Notes under the pieces: generated by a model
Databases searched by the model: none
Seen by the model: only the letters and a program-made list of their open reading frames with translations
Told to the model about the DNA's origin: nothing
In this document: positions 17,292 through 25,130 of the stretch, piece by piece
Layout of the letters: each line of letters begins with the position of its first letter
How positions within the stretch are numbered: position 1 is the first letter of the stretch
Program-made: the position numbers and the translations under genes
Assembly (NCBI RefSeq): GCF_000445995.2
Contig: NC_022080.4
Location: forward strand, 1,488,001-1,552,000
Direction: 5' to 3'
DNA from: Geobacillus genomosp. 3
GTDB lineage: Bacteria; Bacillota; Bacilli; Bacillales; Anoxybacillaceae
DNA: 64,000 nucleotides

Positions 17292-17327
17292 CCACGATGT
17301 GGTTTTAGCGGAAGGCGCTTTTTTTCT
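17276..17327 (+). terminator. Terminator of yneN
   Basis: CGCTAACCAC / GTGGTTTTAGCG, extended by AGCGC / GCGCT, runs into seven T. Confidence 0.8.
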
Positions 17328-17352
17328 TGATTCGTTATTTTTCGAAAAGTTG

Positions 17353-17367
17353 TCATAATTTTTATCT
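17353..17367 (+). promoter_or_regulatory. Candidate Fur box upstream of the FbpB-like gene
   Basis: TCATAATTTTTATCT matches the 7-1-7 Fur consensus TGATAATNATTATCA at 11 of 14 positions. It lies just upstream of a possible -10 box (TACAAT, 17388-17393). The region is AT-rich, so chance similarity is possible. Confidence 0.4.
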
Positions 17368-17417
17368 TTTTTGGGCATGAATAGGATTACAATAAATAAT
17401 GAGGGGAGGTTGAAGCG

Positions 17418-17549
17418 ATGAGACGATCCCGCAAAATGACTCTCCAAGAATTGATCAGCGAGAATAAGCGGCAATTGCTGAATGACCGGGAAGCGCTCGA
17501 AAAGATCGAGAAAAAGCTGGAAGAGCGGATGCTCAAGAAAGCAGAATAA
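17418..17549 (+). CDS. Fur-regulated basic protein, FbpB family
   Basis: A 43-aa basic, helical protein with the pattern [20 protein letters not shown] typical of the FbpB family. In B. subtilis, FbpB acts with the sRNA FsrA to spare iron by lowering translation of iron-rich enzymes. GGGGAGG precedes the ATG. The gene stands between yneN and sspN, each with its own promoter signals. The family call rests on this short core pattern plus the possible Fur box. Confidence 0.65.
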   Translation: MRRSRKMTLQELISENKRQLLNDREALEKIEKKLEERMLKKAE

Positions 17550-17553
17550 CCCA

Positions 17554-17583
17554 TGCATAGCGGTTGTCCGGGGGGACAGACTA
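17554..17583 (+). promoter_or_regulatory. Sigma-G-like promoter of sspN-tlp
   Basis: TGCATA (17554-17559), 17 bp, then CAGACTA (17577-17583), close to CATNHTA. It starts 5 bp after the stop of the FbpB-like gene and 20 bp before the sspN start. Confidence 0.5.
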
Positions 17584-17604
17584 GATGGCGAGGAGGCGAA
17601 GATG

Positions 17605-17748
17605 ATGAGCAATCCGAAAGGAAGCCGCAAACATTTTGTGCCGAACCATATCGGAACACAGCCTCGCGCCGCTGGGGGGAACAAAGGCAAACAAATGCAA
17701 GACCAGTCCGGCCAGCACGCCCAAGTCATCCAAACGAAGGGTGAATAA
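17605..17748 (+). CDS. sspN: Small acid-soluble spore protein N
   Basis: A 47-aa forespore protein. The core [11 protein letters not shown] and the C-terminal QVIQTKGE are the SspN signatures. AGGAGG is 8 nt before the ATG at 17605; an ATG at 17602 is also possible. It forms the sspN-tlp pair known from B. subtilis. SspN is a minor spore-core protein that is dispensable for dormancy in B. subtilis. Confidence 0.93.
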   Translation: MSNPKGSRKHFVPNHIGTQPRAAGGNKGKQMQDQSGQHAQVIQTKGE

Positions 17749-17777
17749 ACCGAAACTTGCGTGAAGGAGGAAGCGTC

Positions 17778-18005
17778 ATGCCACGTCCGAAACCGGATGA
17801 CCGCAGCGACAACGTCGAAAAGCTGCAAGACATGGTGCAAAATACGATTGAAAACATCGAAAAAGCCGAAGAAACGATGCAGTTCGCTTCCCCGGAAGAG
17901 CGGGAGCAAATTCGCGAGAAAAATCGCCGCCGCGAAGAAGCGATTGCCGCAATGCGTGCGGAAATTAAAGACGAAGCGGCTGCGCGTGAAAACGGCTACC
18001 AATAA
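17778..18005 (+). CDS. tlp: Small acid-soluble spore protein Tlp
   Basis: A 75-aa, highly charged helical protein. Its N-terminal motif PRPKPDDRSDNVEKLQDMV is diagnostic for Tlp, a spore-core protein expressed in the forespore together with sspN. AAGGAGG precedes the ATG by 7 nt. The old name thioredoxin-like protein is misleading, as no CxxC is present. Confidence 0.95.
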   Translation: MPRPKPDDRSDNVEKLQDMVQNTIENIEKAEETMQFASPEEREQIREKNRRREEAIAAMRAEIKDEAAARENGYQ

Positions 18006-18010
18006 ACAAG

Positions 18011-18048
18011 ACAAAGCTGCCTGGGCCGAGGCGGCTTTGTTTTTTTTT
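18011..18048 (+). terminator. Terminator of sspN-tlp
   Basis: ACAAAGCTGCCT / AGGCGGCTTTGT with a short loop is followed by nine T. Confidence 0.85.
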
Positions 18049-18125
18049 GCTTGCCGCTTGAGCCGTCGGACGGACCAATGGTAACATAAAAGGGAGGACC
18101 GGCAAAAAATGGAGGGAGAACGAAC

Positions 18126-18542
18126 GTGAAAGTAGCGGAAAAACAAATCGAAGTACGCTATGCGGAAACGGATCAGATGGGCGTCGTTTACCATGCGAAC
18201 TACTTAGTTTGGATGGAAGTCGGGCGCACGGAGTTAATTAAACAGCTTGGCTTCCATTATGCCGAGATGGAGAAAGAGGGCGTCATGTCGCCGGTCATCG
18301 ACTTGCAAGTGTCGTACAAAAAACCGCTCCATTACGGGGAGACAGCGACCGTCCGCACATGGATCGACGCTTATGACGGCATCCGCGTCACGTATGGCTA
18401 CGAAATTCTTGCCCCGGACGGCGAGGTGGCGGTGATCGGCAAGTCGCAGCACGTTTGCGTCAAGCGCGATACGTTTCGGCCGATCGTCATTCGCAAATAT
18501 TTTCCTGATTGGCATGAAGCGTATGAGCGGGCGAAACGGTAA
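18126..18542 (+). CDS. yneP: YbgC-type hotdog acyl-CoA thioesterase (YneP)
   Basis: A 138-aa single-hotdog enzyme of the 4-hydroxybenzoyl-CoA thioesterase group. The signature RYAETDQMGVVYHANYLVWMEVGR near residues 10-35 carries the catalytic Asp of this clan. It should hydrolyse short or medium acyl-CoA esters in the cytosol; the substrate is not predictable. The GTG start at 18126 follows GGAGGGAG. It is first in a run with yneQ and a second hotdog thioesterase. Confidence 0.88.
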   Translation: MKVAEKQIEVRYAETDQMGVVYHANYLVWMEVGRTELIKQLGFHYAEMEKEGVMSPVIDLQVSYKKPLHYGETATVRTWIDAYDGIRVTYGYEILAPDGEVAVIGKSQHVCVKRDTFRPIVIRKYFPDWHEAYERAKR

Positions 18543-18556
18543 AGGAGAGCGAGAGA

Positions 18557-18871
18557 ATGGCATTTGGCATCCGCCGTCATGAACTTGCGGCGTGGAAGGA
18601 GAAGGTGAAGCGCGGCGAAATCGCCTTTTTGACCCATTATTGGTATGACGAACGGTTTCCGCACTGCACGACGGTGACAAAAGTCGGCTGCGCCGATATC
18701 GATAAGCTGGCCGCCTGGGGGAGGCAATACGGGCTGAAAGAAGAGTGGATGGACCGGCGCAATGAGTTTCCGCATTTTGATTTGCTCGGCGAGACGCAGG
18801 TGCGCATTTTGCGGCAAGAGGGGCGGCTTGATGAGCTGGAGCGGTTCGTGAAACGGAGGAAGATGAAATGA
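18557..18871 (+). CDS. yneQ: YneQ family protein, unknown function
   Basis: A 104-aa soluble protein. The conserved core includes HYWYDERFPHCTTVTKVGC and a C-terminal helix. The position between yneP and yneR is the same as in B. subtilis, where YneQ is uncharacterised. The 3' end overlaps the next gene by 4 bp. Confidence 0.8.
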   Translation: MAFGIRRHELAAWKEKVKRGEIAFLTHYWYDERFPHCTTVTKVGCADIDKLAAWGRQYGLKEEWMDRRNEFPHFDLLGETQVRILRQEGRLDELERFVKRRKMK

Positions 18872-19278
18872 TGATCGACTTGACGGCAGTGAAAGAAATG
18901 GCGAAACATACGTTGATCGACACGCTTGGCATCGAAATCGTCGAGCTTGGCGAAGGCCGCATCGTGGCGACGATGCCGGTGGATCATCGCACGCATCAGC
19001 CGGCCGGGCTGCTGCACGGCGGCGCGTCGGTCGCGTTGGCTGAGACGGTGGCGAGCATTGGCTCGTATGTGCTTGTTGATTCGAAGACGGAACGGGTCGT
19101 CGGCCTCGAAATTAACGCCAACCACGTCCGCGCCGTCCGCAGTGGAACGGTGACAGCGACGGGAACGGTGTTGCACCGCGGGCGGACGACGATGGTTTGG
19201 GATGTGCGCATCGCCGATGAACAAGGGAAGCTCATCTGCGTCTCCCGCTGCACGATCGCCATCATTCGAAAAAGCTAG
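18868..19278 (+). CDS. Hotdog thioesterase, PaaI/MenI-like
   Basis: A 136-aa hotdog protein with the PaaI-type motif HQPAGLLHGGASVALAETV near residues 48-66, in which the Glu or Asp and the HGG loop form the active site. Close relatives include DHNA-CoA thioesterases of menaquinone synthesis (YuxO/MenI) and general acyl-CoA thioesterases. The ATG overlaps the yneQ stop and follows GGAGG by 8 nt. B. subtilis has no thioesterase between yneQ and yneR as far as I recall, so this may be a Geobacillus insertion. Confidence 0.82.
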   Translation: MMIDLTAVKEMAKHTLIDTLGIEIVELGEGRIVATMPVDHRTHQPAGLLHGGASVALAETVASIGSYVLVDSKTERVVGLEINANHVRAVRSGTVTATGTVLHRGRTTMVWDVRIADEQGKLICVSRCTIAIIRKS

Positions 19279-19298
19279 CGCTAAGGCTAGCTTTTTCG
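19267..19298. terminator. Terminator between the thioesterase and yneR
   Basis: CGAAAAAGCTAGC / GCTAGCTTTTTCG around a 6-nt loop. It is symmetric, so it can end both convergent genes. Confidence 0.88.
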
Positions 19299-19302
19299 TT
19301 GC

Positions 19303-19593
19303 TTACTGGAGCAAAAACACCGGTTCGTCGCCTTTTTCGTCCAAATCGACCGTCAAATCGTGGCCGTCAAAATACCATTGGTCGCCATCCTCGACAAAAA
19401 AGGTCACGCCATCAACCGTCGTCTGCGCCGCCGGTTCATCCGCCGGCTCATCTTTCACCATGCCGAGCGAAAACCCTTTTTGCACGGTGCTGCATCCCCC
19501 ATAGCGGGCGAAAAAGCGGATCGCATCGCCCGGCTTCAGCCCGAGCTCCCGCTTGTACCAATCAAACGCCTTTTTCGTGACTATAATGTTCAT
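19303..19593 (-). CDS. yneR: HesB/IscA-like protein (YneR)
   Basis: A 96-aa beta-rich protein of the HesB/YneR family. One Cys (GGCSTVQKGF) remains near residue 34, but the C-terminal CxC pair of true A-type Fe-S carriers is missing, as is usual for the YneR subgroup. An Fe-S role is therefore unproven. GAGGAGGGG precedes the ATG. Confidence 0.85.
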   Translation of the reverse strand: MNIIVTKKAFDWYKRELGLKPGDAIRFFARYGGCSTVQKGFSLGMVKDEPADEPAAQTTVDGVTFFVEDGDQWYFDGHDLTVDLDEKGDEPVFLLQ

Positions 19594-19810
19594 GGCTTCC
19601 CCTCCTCATTTGTTTATTATAAGCGAATAGACGACAGCCGGTAAAATGATTGTGTGAACATTGGCTGACAATTTTAGGATGAAACGCTTCCACAAAGTGG
19701 CGGCCCTTTACTTGGATGAATTCGAGTAAAATCTCACATTTCGCACCCTGAATAAAAATTCGAAATAAGCCAGGTTTGACCGAATAAAAATTAATTATTT
19801 TACAATTTTT

Positions 19811-19841
19811 TGTATAAAAAATTATTTTTATGCGCATATTC
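19811..19841 (+). promoter_or_regulatory. Possible sigma-G-type promoter for the 48-aa ORF
   Basis: TGTATA (19811-19816) and CATATTC (19835-19841) with 18 bp between them resemble a forespore promoter. The 340-bp stretch 19594-19931 is very AT-rich and otherwise shows only the leader of yneR on the other strand. Confidence 0.35.
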
Positions 19842-19931
19842 GGGTTGTTTTTTGTATATTATGCAAAGGTTGCGAAATATGAGTAAAATGGCGGCTGGCG
19901 GCAAACAGTAAAAGCAAAGGGGGTGAGGGCG

Positions 19932-20078
19932 GTGGACAAAAAGCGGACGTTTCCGCTCAGCTACGAATCCGATGGCGTGATGGGAAAAACGAGCAAACCA
20001 CAACCGCACCGTTCGGACCGCCGGCAAACGGGCAAACAGACGCCTGACTTCTTCAACACGACACCATCAAGTGAATAA
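19932..20078 (+). CDS. Hydrophilic 48-aa protein, unknown
   Basis: The GTG at 19932 follows AAAGGGGGTGAGG. The product (MDKKRTFPLSYESDGVMGKT..., ending TPDFFNTTPSSE) is polar, has no membrane helix and looks disordered. A terminator follows 48 bp after the stop, so the unit has promoter, ribosome site, ORF and terminator. The possible sigma-G promoter suggests a spore protein. No family is recognised. Confidence 0.55.
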   Translation: MDKKRTFPLSYESDGVMGKTSKPQPHRSDRRQTGKQTPDFFNTTPSSE

Positions 20079-20125
20079 CGGGCCAATGGCGGGCAATGTT
20101 TGAACATGGCGCCGGTTTCTTGAAT

Positions 20126-20153
20126 AAAGTAGCCAGTAGGCTGCTTTTTTTTT
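20126..20153 (+). terminator. Terminator after the 48-aa ORF
   Basis: AAAGTAGCC / GGCTGCTTT with loop AGTA, then nine T. Confidence 0.8.
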
Positions 20154-20235
20154 CATGGCAACTACTATACAAACAGGCTGGTCCGCGTTATCATTACTTG
20201 AGGAACATTTTTTGAAAGGAGTGACGTTTTCGTAT

Positions 20236-20370
20236 ATGAGTAGTTCGAGCCAGAACGAACCGGAACCGGAATATAGCGGGGAGCGCGGTCTGTTCCTTTT
20301 CTTGTCCGCTGCTCATCATACGGAAACGGGCTCCGGACGGAAAGGAAAAGGCGCCGCCTTCCTCGCGTGA
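20236..20370 (+). CDS. Possible leader peptide upstream of corA
   Basis: A 44-codon ORF ends 19 bp before the corA start. Its N terminus (MSSSSQNEPEPEYSGER) has an alternating acidic/proline stretch. AAAGGAG lies 14 nt before the ATG, which is longer than ideal; a GTG at 20221 in the same frame overlaps that site. It may be a true small gene, a regulatory leader or chance. Confidence 0.35.
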   Translation: MSSSSQNEPEPEYSGERGLFLFLSAAHHTETGSGRKGKGAAFLA

Positions 20371-20389
20371 AAAGGAGGAAGGATGCCGA

Positions 20390-21328
20390 ATGATGAAAAT
20401 GTATTTGTCCGATGCGAGCGGCAAAATGCGCGAAATTGACCGCATCGAAAACGGCTGCTGGATCAATCTCGTCGCCCCGACCGAGGATGAAATTCGCTAC
20501 ATCGCCCACCATTTGGACATTCCGATCGATTCGATCAAAGACGCGTTGGACGATGAAGAACGGTCGCGCGTCGAAAAAGAGGACAATCATGTGTTGATTA
20601 TTGTTGATATCCCGATCGTCGCCTATGACGAAGTCGACGGTCCGATTTATGAAACGATTCCGATCGGCATGATCATTACGAACACATGCTTTATCACCGT
20701 TTGTTTGCAGGAAAATCCAATTTTTGAGGAATTTTCAAAGAACAGGATCAAAAACTTTTATACGTTCATGAAAACGCGCTTTGCGCTGCAAATGCTGTAT
20801 ATGATTTCGACGTACTATTTGCGCTATTTGAAGCAAATCAATCGACGGACGAGCGAAATTGAAAAAGAGCTGCACCAGTCGATGAAAAACAAGGAACTGT
20901 TTTCGCTTCTTAGCATGGAAAAAAGCTTAGTCTATTTTATGACCTCGCTCAAGGCGAACAATATCGTCATGGAACGGCTTATGCGCCTCAACTATTTGCG
21001 CATGTACGAAGATGACCAAGACTTGCTGCAGGACGTCATTATCGAAAACAAGCAGGCGATTGAAATGGCGGAAGTATACAGCAGCATTTTAAGCGGCATG
21101 ATGGATGCGTTCGCTTCGGTCATCTCGAACAATTTAAACATTGTGATGAAATTTTTAACCGCCATTACGATCGTTATTGCCCTTCCGACGATGGTGGCGA
21201 GCTTCTACGGCATGAACGTGCCGATTCCGTTCCAAGACTCCCCGTATGCCTTTGTCGTCGCCATGGTGCTCGCTGGTTCACTATCAGTGACGACGGCATA
21301 CGTCTTTTGGAAAAAACGATACTTTTGA
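20390..21328 (+). CDS. CorA-family Mg2+ (divalent cation) channel
   Basis: A 312-aa protein with a large cytoplasmic N-terminal domain, a long stalk helix and two C-terminal membrane helices. The selectivity signature YGMNVP lies near residue 278 at the end of TM1. It forms a pentameric Mg2+ or Co2+ channel. GGAGG is 11 nt before the ATG at 20390 (a second ATG is at 20393). No M-box riboswitch is visible upstream. A second CorA paralogue lies at 33090. Confidence 0.9.
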   Translation: MMKMYLSDASGKMREIDRIENGCWINLVAPTEDEIRYIAHHLDIPIDSIKDALDDEERSRVEKEDNHVLIIVDIPIVAYDEVDGPIYETIPIGMIITNTCFITVCLQENPIFEEFSKNRIKNFYTFMKTRFALQMLYMISTYYLRYLKQINRRTSEIEKELHQSMKNKELFSLLSMEKSLVYFMTSLKANNIVMERLMRLNYLRMYEDDQDLLQDVIIENKQAIEMAEVYSSILSGMMDAFASVISNNLNIVMKFLTAITIVIALPTMVASFYGMNVPIPFQDSPYAFVVAMVLAGSLSVTTAYVFWKKRYF

Positions 21329-21359
21329 CGGTTGGATGTATTTCAGCCGGCAATATGAG

Positions 21360-21393
21360 GCGGCTGCCCGTTGTCATTCGGGCAGCCGCTTTT
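21360..21393. terminator. Terminator shared by corA and the DUF502 gene
   Basis: GCGGCTGCCCG / CGGGCAGCCGC with an 8-nt loop. The stop codon of the minus-strand gene lies in the loop. Confidence 0.85.
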
Positions 21394-21967
21394 GCTTGCG
21401 GGCTGCGACGCCGCCGGAGAGGATAAATTTCATCGCCTCTTCCGGCGAGACGTCAATGACTTCGACTTGCTCTTTCGGGACGAGAAGGGTTAGCCCGGCG
21501 ACTTGAAATGTCTGCGGAATATAGACGGCTACATAATCGGCCAACGGGTCGTGCCAGGCGCCGACATCATCCATCGTAATGAAGCCGAGGCATTTCCAGC
21601 CGCTTTCTGGCAGCGTGACGAGCACGACTTTGGAAAATGACCGTTTTTCCCCGACGAAGGAAGCGATTGTATCTTTGGCGACCGAATAAATGGTTTTCAT
21701 GAAGGGAATGCTTTCAAGCAACCGGTCAATGAGCCGGATTAGGCGGCCGCTCACATATTGCGTCGACAGCCAGCCGCAGACGGTGATGAGCGCAACGGTT
21801 GCGAGCAAGCCAAGGCCAGGGATGTAGCGGCCGTCCAAATACGGGCGGACATATTGGCCGAGCAGTCCGTCCAAAACGGCGAACACTTTGTAGCCCACAT
21901 AGACTGCTACGAAAATCGGTACGATCGTCAGCATGCCGTTCAAAAAATTTTTCACCAAAAAGCGCAT
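21374..21967 (-). CDS. DUF502 family membrane protein
   Basis: A 197-aa protein with two N-terminal membrane helices (about residues 10-30 and 52-72) and a soluble C-terminal domain. Motifs PFMKTIYSVAKDTIASF and GFITMDDVG are typical of DUF502. The biochemical function is unknown; plant relatives (LCV/COV1) affect trafficking. It is convergent with corA. Confidence 0.85.
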   Translation of the reverse strand: MRFLVKNFLNGMLTIVPIFVAVYVGYKVFAVLDGLLGQYVRPYLDGRYIPGLGLLATVALITVCGWLSTQYVSGRLIRLIDRLLESIPFMKTIYSVAKDTIASFVGEKRSFSKVVLVTLPESGWKCLGFITMDDVGAWHDPLADYVAVYIPQTFQVAGLTLLVPKEQVEVIDVSPEEAMKFILSGGVAARKQKRLPE

Positions 21968-22136
21968 CCGTTTGTTCCCTTTCCTTCATCCTCTTTGGCG
22001 CGGAGCCCCACTTCGACCAAAAAGAGCACGCGGGGAATCGCTCCTTTCCTACCATACCAGTTTTTTTTCTTGTCGACAATGCGTTTAGAAATCGAACATT
22101 TTTGGTATTTTATAATGTAAAAGTTCGTGTTTTCTC

Positions 22137-22165
22137 TTGACGAACTGCCCGATACTCCGTATACT
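22137..22165 (+). promoter_or_regulatory. Sigma-A promoter of the FAD dehydrogenase gene
   Basis: TTGACG (22137-22142), 17 bp, TATACT (22160-22165); the gene starts 35 bp downstream. Confidence 0.7.
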
Positions 22166-22199
22166 GGCCAATGGAAGATGAAAAGTGGGGGATGGCACC

Positions 22200-23639
22200 A
22201 TGAACAACCATTACGATGTCATCGTCGTCGGCGCCGGGCCGGCCGGCATTTTCACCTGTTACGAACTGACGCTAAAGCTGCCCGGAGCGAACGTGCTTTT
22301 GATCGATAAAGGGCATGATATATATCGACGCAACTGTCCGATTTTGCAGAAAAAAATTGAGAAATGCCCGCCGCCGGCCGGGAAAAAAGACTACGCCGGC
22401 TGTGTGCCCGCTTGTTCGATCACGAACGGTTTCGGCGGAGCGGGGGCGTACTCGGACGGAAAATTCAACATCACGAGCGAATTCGGCGGCTGGATGACCG
22501 ACTATTTGCCGGCTTCGACCGTGCTTGAACTCATCCGCTATGTCGACGACATCAACTTAAAACACGGGGCGACGACGTCGATCACCGACCCGATGACGGA
22601 TAAAGTGAAAGAAATCGAACGGCGCGCGTATGCCGCCGGTTTGAAGTTGCTGCGCGCCTACGTCCGCCATTTAGGCACAGAGCAAAATTTAGAGATTTTA
22701 AAAAGCATTTTTGAATATTTACGCGAGCGGATTGCGATGCGCTTTCAGACGGAAGTGGACGATATTTTAACGGAGCGGACAGAAAGCGGGCATGTTGCCA
22801 AAGGCGTGGTGCTGAAAAACGGCGAAACGTTGACGGCGGAAAAAGTCGTCATCGCTCCGGGGCGCGACGGCTCGGTCTGGCTGAGCAAAGTATTGCGCAA
22901 GCGCCGTTTGCGGATGATCAACAACCAAGTGGACGTCGGGGTGCGCGTCGAGACATCGAACATCGTCATGCAGGAAATCAACGAGCATTTGTATGAGGGG
23001 AAATTTATTTTCAACACGTCGGTCGGGACGCAAGTGCGGACGTTTTGCAGCAATCCGTCCGGCCATGTCGTCGTCGAAAACCATTCCGGCATTATGCTCG
23101 CCAACGGCCACGCGTACAAAGACCCGGCGCTTGGAAGCAACAACACGAACTTCGCCCTTCTTGTCTCGCATAAATTTTCCGATCCGTTTGACAAGCCGAA
23201 CGAGTACGCCCATGAAATTTCCCGGCTGGCCAACGCTTTGTCAAACGGCGGCATCATCGTGCAAAAATACGGCGACATTTTGAAAGGGCGGCGGTCGACG
23301 GAAAAGCGGATTAAAGAGGGGTTTATTGAACCGACGTTAAAAGAGGCGGTTCCGGGCGATTTAGGCCTCGTTTTGCCGTACAACACGATGAAAAGCTTGA
23401 TTGAGATGACGGAAGCGCTCAACCACGTCACCCCGGGGCTGGCGTCGGAACATACGCTCTTTTATGGCGTTGAGGCGAAGTTTTATTCGGCGCGCCCGAA
23501 GCTAAACGACCGGTTTGAAACAGAAATCGCCGGTCTGTATGTCGGCGGCGACGGCGCCGGCATTACGCGCGGCTTGGCGCAGGCGAGCGCCTGCGGGGTT
23601 TGGATTGCCCGCGATATCGTTGAAAAATTGGCGCGTTAG
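22200..23639 (+). CDS. FAD-dependent dehydrogenase (COG2509 type)
   Basis: A 479-aa flavoprotein. The Rossmann dinucleotide motif VIVVGAGPAGIFTCYEL is at the N terminus and a C-terminal GDGAGITRGLAQA motif binds the FAD ribityl/phosphate. Cysteine-rich blocks (NCPILQKKIEKCPPP, GCVPACSITNGFGG) near residues 45-80 mark the group of uncharacterised FAD-dependent dehydrogenases. The substrate is unknown. The ATG at 22200 follows GTGGGGGA; a GTG five codons upstream is the alternative start. Confidence 0.85.
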   Translation: MNNHYDVIVVGAGPAGIFTCYELTLKLPGANVLLIDKGHDIYRRNCPILQKKIEKCPPPAGKKDYAGCVPACSITNGFGGAGAYSDGKFNITSEFGGWMTDYLPASTVLELIRYVDDINLKHGATTSITDPMTDKVKEIERRAYAAGLKLLRAYVRHLGTEQNLEILKSIFEYLRERIAMRFQTEVDDILTERTESGHVAKGVVLKNGETLTAEKVVIAPGRDGSVWLSKVLRKRRLRMINNQVDVGVRVETSNIVMQEINEHLYEGKFIFNTSVGTQVRTFCSNPSGHVVVENHSGIMLANGHAYKDPALGSNNTNFALLVSHKFSDPFDKPNEYAHEISRLANALSNGGIIVQKYGDILKGRRSTEKRIKEGFIEPTLKEAVPGDLGLVLPYNTMKSLIEMTEALNHVTPGLASEHTLFYGVEAKFYSARPKLNDRFETEIAGLYVGGDGAGITRGLAQASACGVWIARDIVEKLAR

Positions 23640-23654
23640 GCAAAGGAAACAAAG

Positions 23655-23686
23655 CAGGCTGTCCAAAAAACGGCGGCCTGTTTTTT
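23655..23686 (+). terminator. Terminator of the FAD dehydrogenase gene
   Basis: CAGGCTGTC pairs with GGCGGCCTG (two G-T pairs) around an A-rich loop, followed by six T. Confidence 0.75.
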
Positions 23687-23741
23687 GCGTGCTGAGGGCA
23701 GTTGTGCACAACGCCGGGACTGTTGCAGCTGCTGTGCACGA

Positions 23742-23795
23742 TAGTAAACCAAAAATAAAAATAGGTTGACAATCATCTTCTTTGTCCGCTACGAT
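23742..23795 (+). promoter_or_regulatory. bioB promoter with BirA-like operator
   Basis: TAGTAAACC (23742-23750) and GGTTGACAA (23764-23772) form an imperfect dyad resembling the BirA operator halves TTGTTAACC and GGTTAACAA. The spacer is 13 bp here, slightly shorter than usual. The right half contains the -35 TTGACA (23766-23771); TACGAT (23790-23795) is 18 bp downstream. Biotin-loaded BirA would block polymerase. Confidence 0.65.
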
Positions 23796-23827
23796 AAATG
23801 TAATGATGTGGAAAGGGGAGAGGGACG

Positions 23828-24826
23828 TTGGCAAATTGGCTGCAATTGGCTGAACAAGTGCTCGCAGGTGGAGAGCTGACCGATGAGGAGGCATTGGCGA
23901 TGCTCGACTGTCCGGACGATGAGCTGCTCCTTCTGTTGCAAGGGGCGTACCGAATTCGCTCAACGTATTATGGCAATAAGGTAAAATTGAACATGATCAT
24001 TAACGCCAAATCCGGCCTTTGTCCGGAAAACTGCGGCTACTGTTCGCAGTCCGCCGTGTCGACGGCGCCGGTAAAAACGTATAAAATGATCGACAAAGAG
24101 ACGTTGCTGCGCGGGGCGGAAGAAGCGCACCGTTTGCGCATCGGAACGTATTGCATCGTCGCGAGCGGCCGCGGGCCGAGCGATAAGGAGATCGACACTG
24201 TTGCGTCCGCGGTCAAGGAAATTAAAGAGCGGTTTGGGCTGAAAGTGTGCGCTTGCCTCGGGATTTTAAAGCCGGAGCAGGCGGTGCGGCTGAAAGAAGC
24301 GGGCGTCGACCGCTACAACCATAATATTAACACGTCGAAACAGCACCACCCAAACATCACGACGTCCCATACATATGACGACCGGGTGCGGACGATTGAA
24401 ACAGCAAAAGAATCCGGTCTTTCGCCATGTTCCGGCGTCATTATCGGCATGAAAGAAACGAAGCAAGATATTGTCGATATGGCGCGCAGCCTGCGGGCGC
24501 TTGATGCCGATTCGATTCCGGTCAACTTTTTGCATGCGATCGATGGGACGCCGTTGGCCGGAACGAACGAGTTAAACCCACGCTATTGTTTGAAAGTGTT
24601 GGCGCTGTTCCGCTATATGAACCCGATGAAAGAAATTCGCATCGCCGGTGGGCGCGAAGTGAACTTACGTTCGCTCCAACCGCTCGGATTGTATGCCGCT
24701 AACTCGATTTTTATCGGCGACTATTTGACGACGGCTGGGCAGGAAAAATCAGCCGATTACAAGATGCTCGAAGACCTTGGGTTTGAAATCGAATTTGCTC
24801 CGGCATCGCAGGCCGGAGTCGTATAA
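23828..24826 (+). CDS. bioB: Biotin synthase
   Basis: A 332-aa radical-SAM enzyme that inserts sulfur into dethiobiotin, the last step of biotin synthesis. The 4Fe-4S motif CPENCGYC is near residue 64. Conserved Cys in YCIVASGRGP and CACLGIL and Arg in RIAGGREVNLR hold the 2Fe-2S cluster. The TTG start at 23828 follows GGAAAGGGGAGA. It stands alone: no bioA, bioD or bioF is adjacent. It may supply biotin for the yng carboxylase. Confidence 0.95.
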   Translation: MANWLQLAEQVLAGGELTDEEALAMLDCPDDELLLLLQGAYRIRSTYYGNKVKLNMIINAKSGLCPENCGYCSQSAVSTAPVKTYKMIDKETLLRGAEEAHRLRIGTYCIVASGRGPSDKEIDTVASAVKEIKERFGLKVCACLGILKPEQAVRLKEAGVDRYNHNINTSKQHHPNITTSHTYDDRVRTIETAKESGLSPCSGVIIGMKETKQDIVDMARSLRALDADSIPVNFLHAIDGTPLAGTNELNPRYCLKVLALFRYMNPMKEIRIAGGREVNLRSLQPLGLYAANSIFIGDYLTTAGQEKSADYKMLEDLGFEIEFAPASQAGVV

Positions 24827-24834
24827 TGGTTGAT

Positions 24835-24856
24835 GCCGCCGGATGGCGGCTTTTTT
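24835..24856 (+). terminator. Terminator of bioB
   Basis: GCCGCC / GGCGGC with loop GGAT, then six T. The 212 bp from 24857 to 25068 hold no gene I can support. Confidence 0.85.
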
Positions 24857-25068
24857 CATACGCAGCGGGAGGCATGCTGGAAGGGCGCCTTGTGTGCGAT
24901 AGTTTTATTGGCGAGGGCGGCCTGATCAGTAAAGATGGTTAAGATATTCGTGCTTCTTTGCTGCCATGATGGAAGAGACGGTTGAATGTGAATTCATGAA
25001 AGTCCCCTGTCTTTGGCATGAAAAGCAAGGTTAGCGCGTACGATGGCAATACAAGCGATGAAAAAGGC

Positions 25069-25097
25069 TTCACAAACAGAAAAAAGCCCCTTATAAT
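25069..25097 (+). promoter_or_regulatory. Sigma-A promoter of yozE
   Basis: TTCACA (25069-25074), 17 bp, TATAAT (25092-25097). Confidence 0.7.
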
Positions 25098-25130
25098 AGC
25101 AACAAAAAGAAAGGAAGAGGATGGGGAAAC

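Noticed and set aside
20090..20390. M-box (Mg2+) riboswitch before corA
   Set aside because: The conserved M-box core segments are absent; only a terminator and a short ORF are visible.
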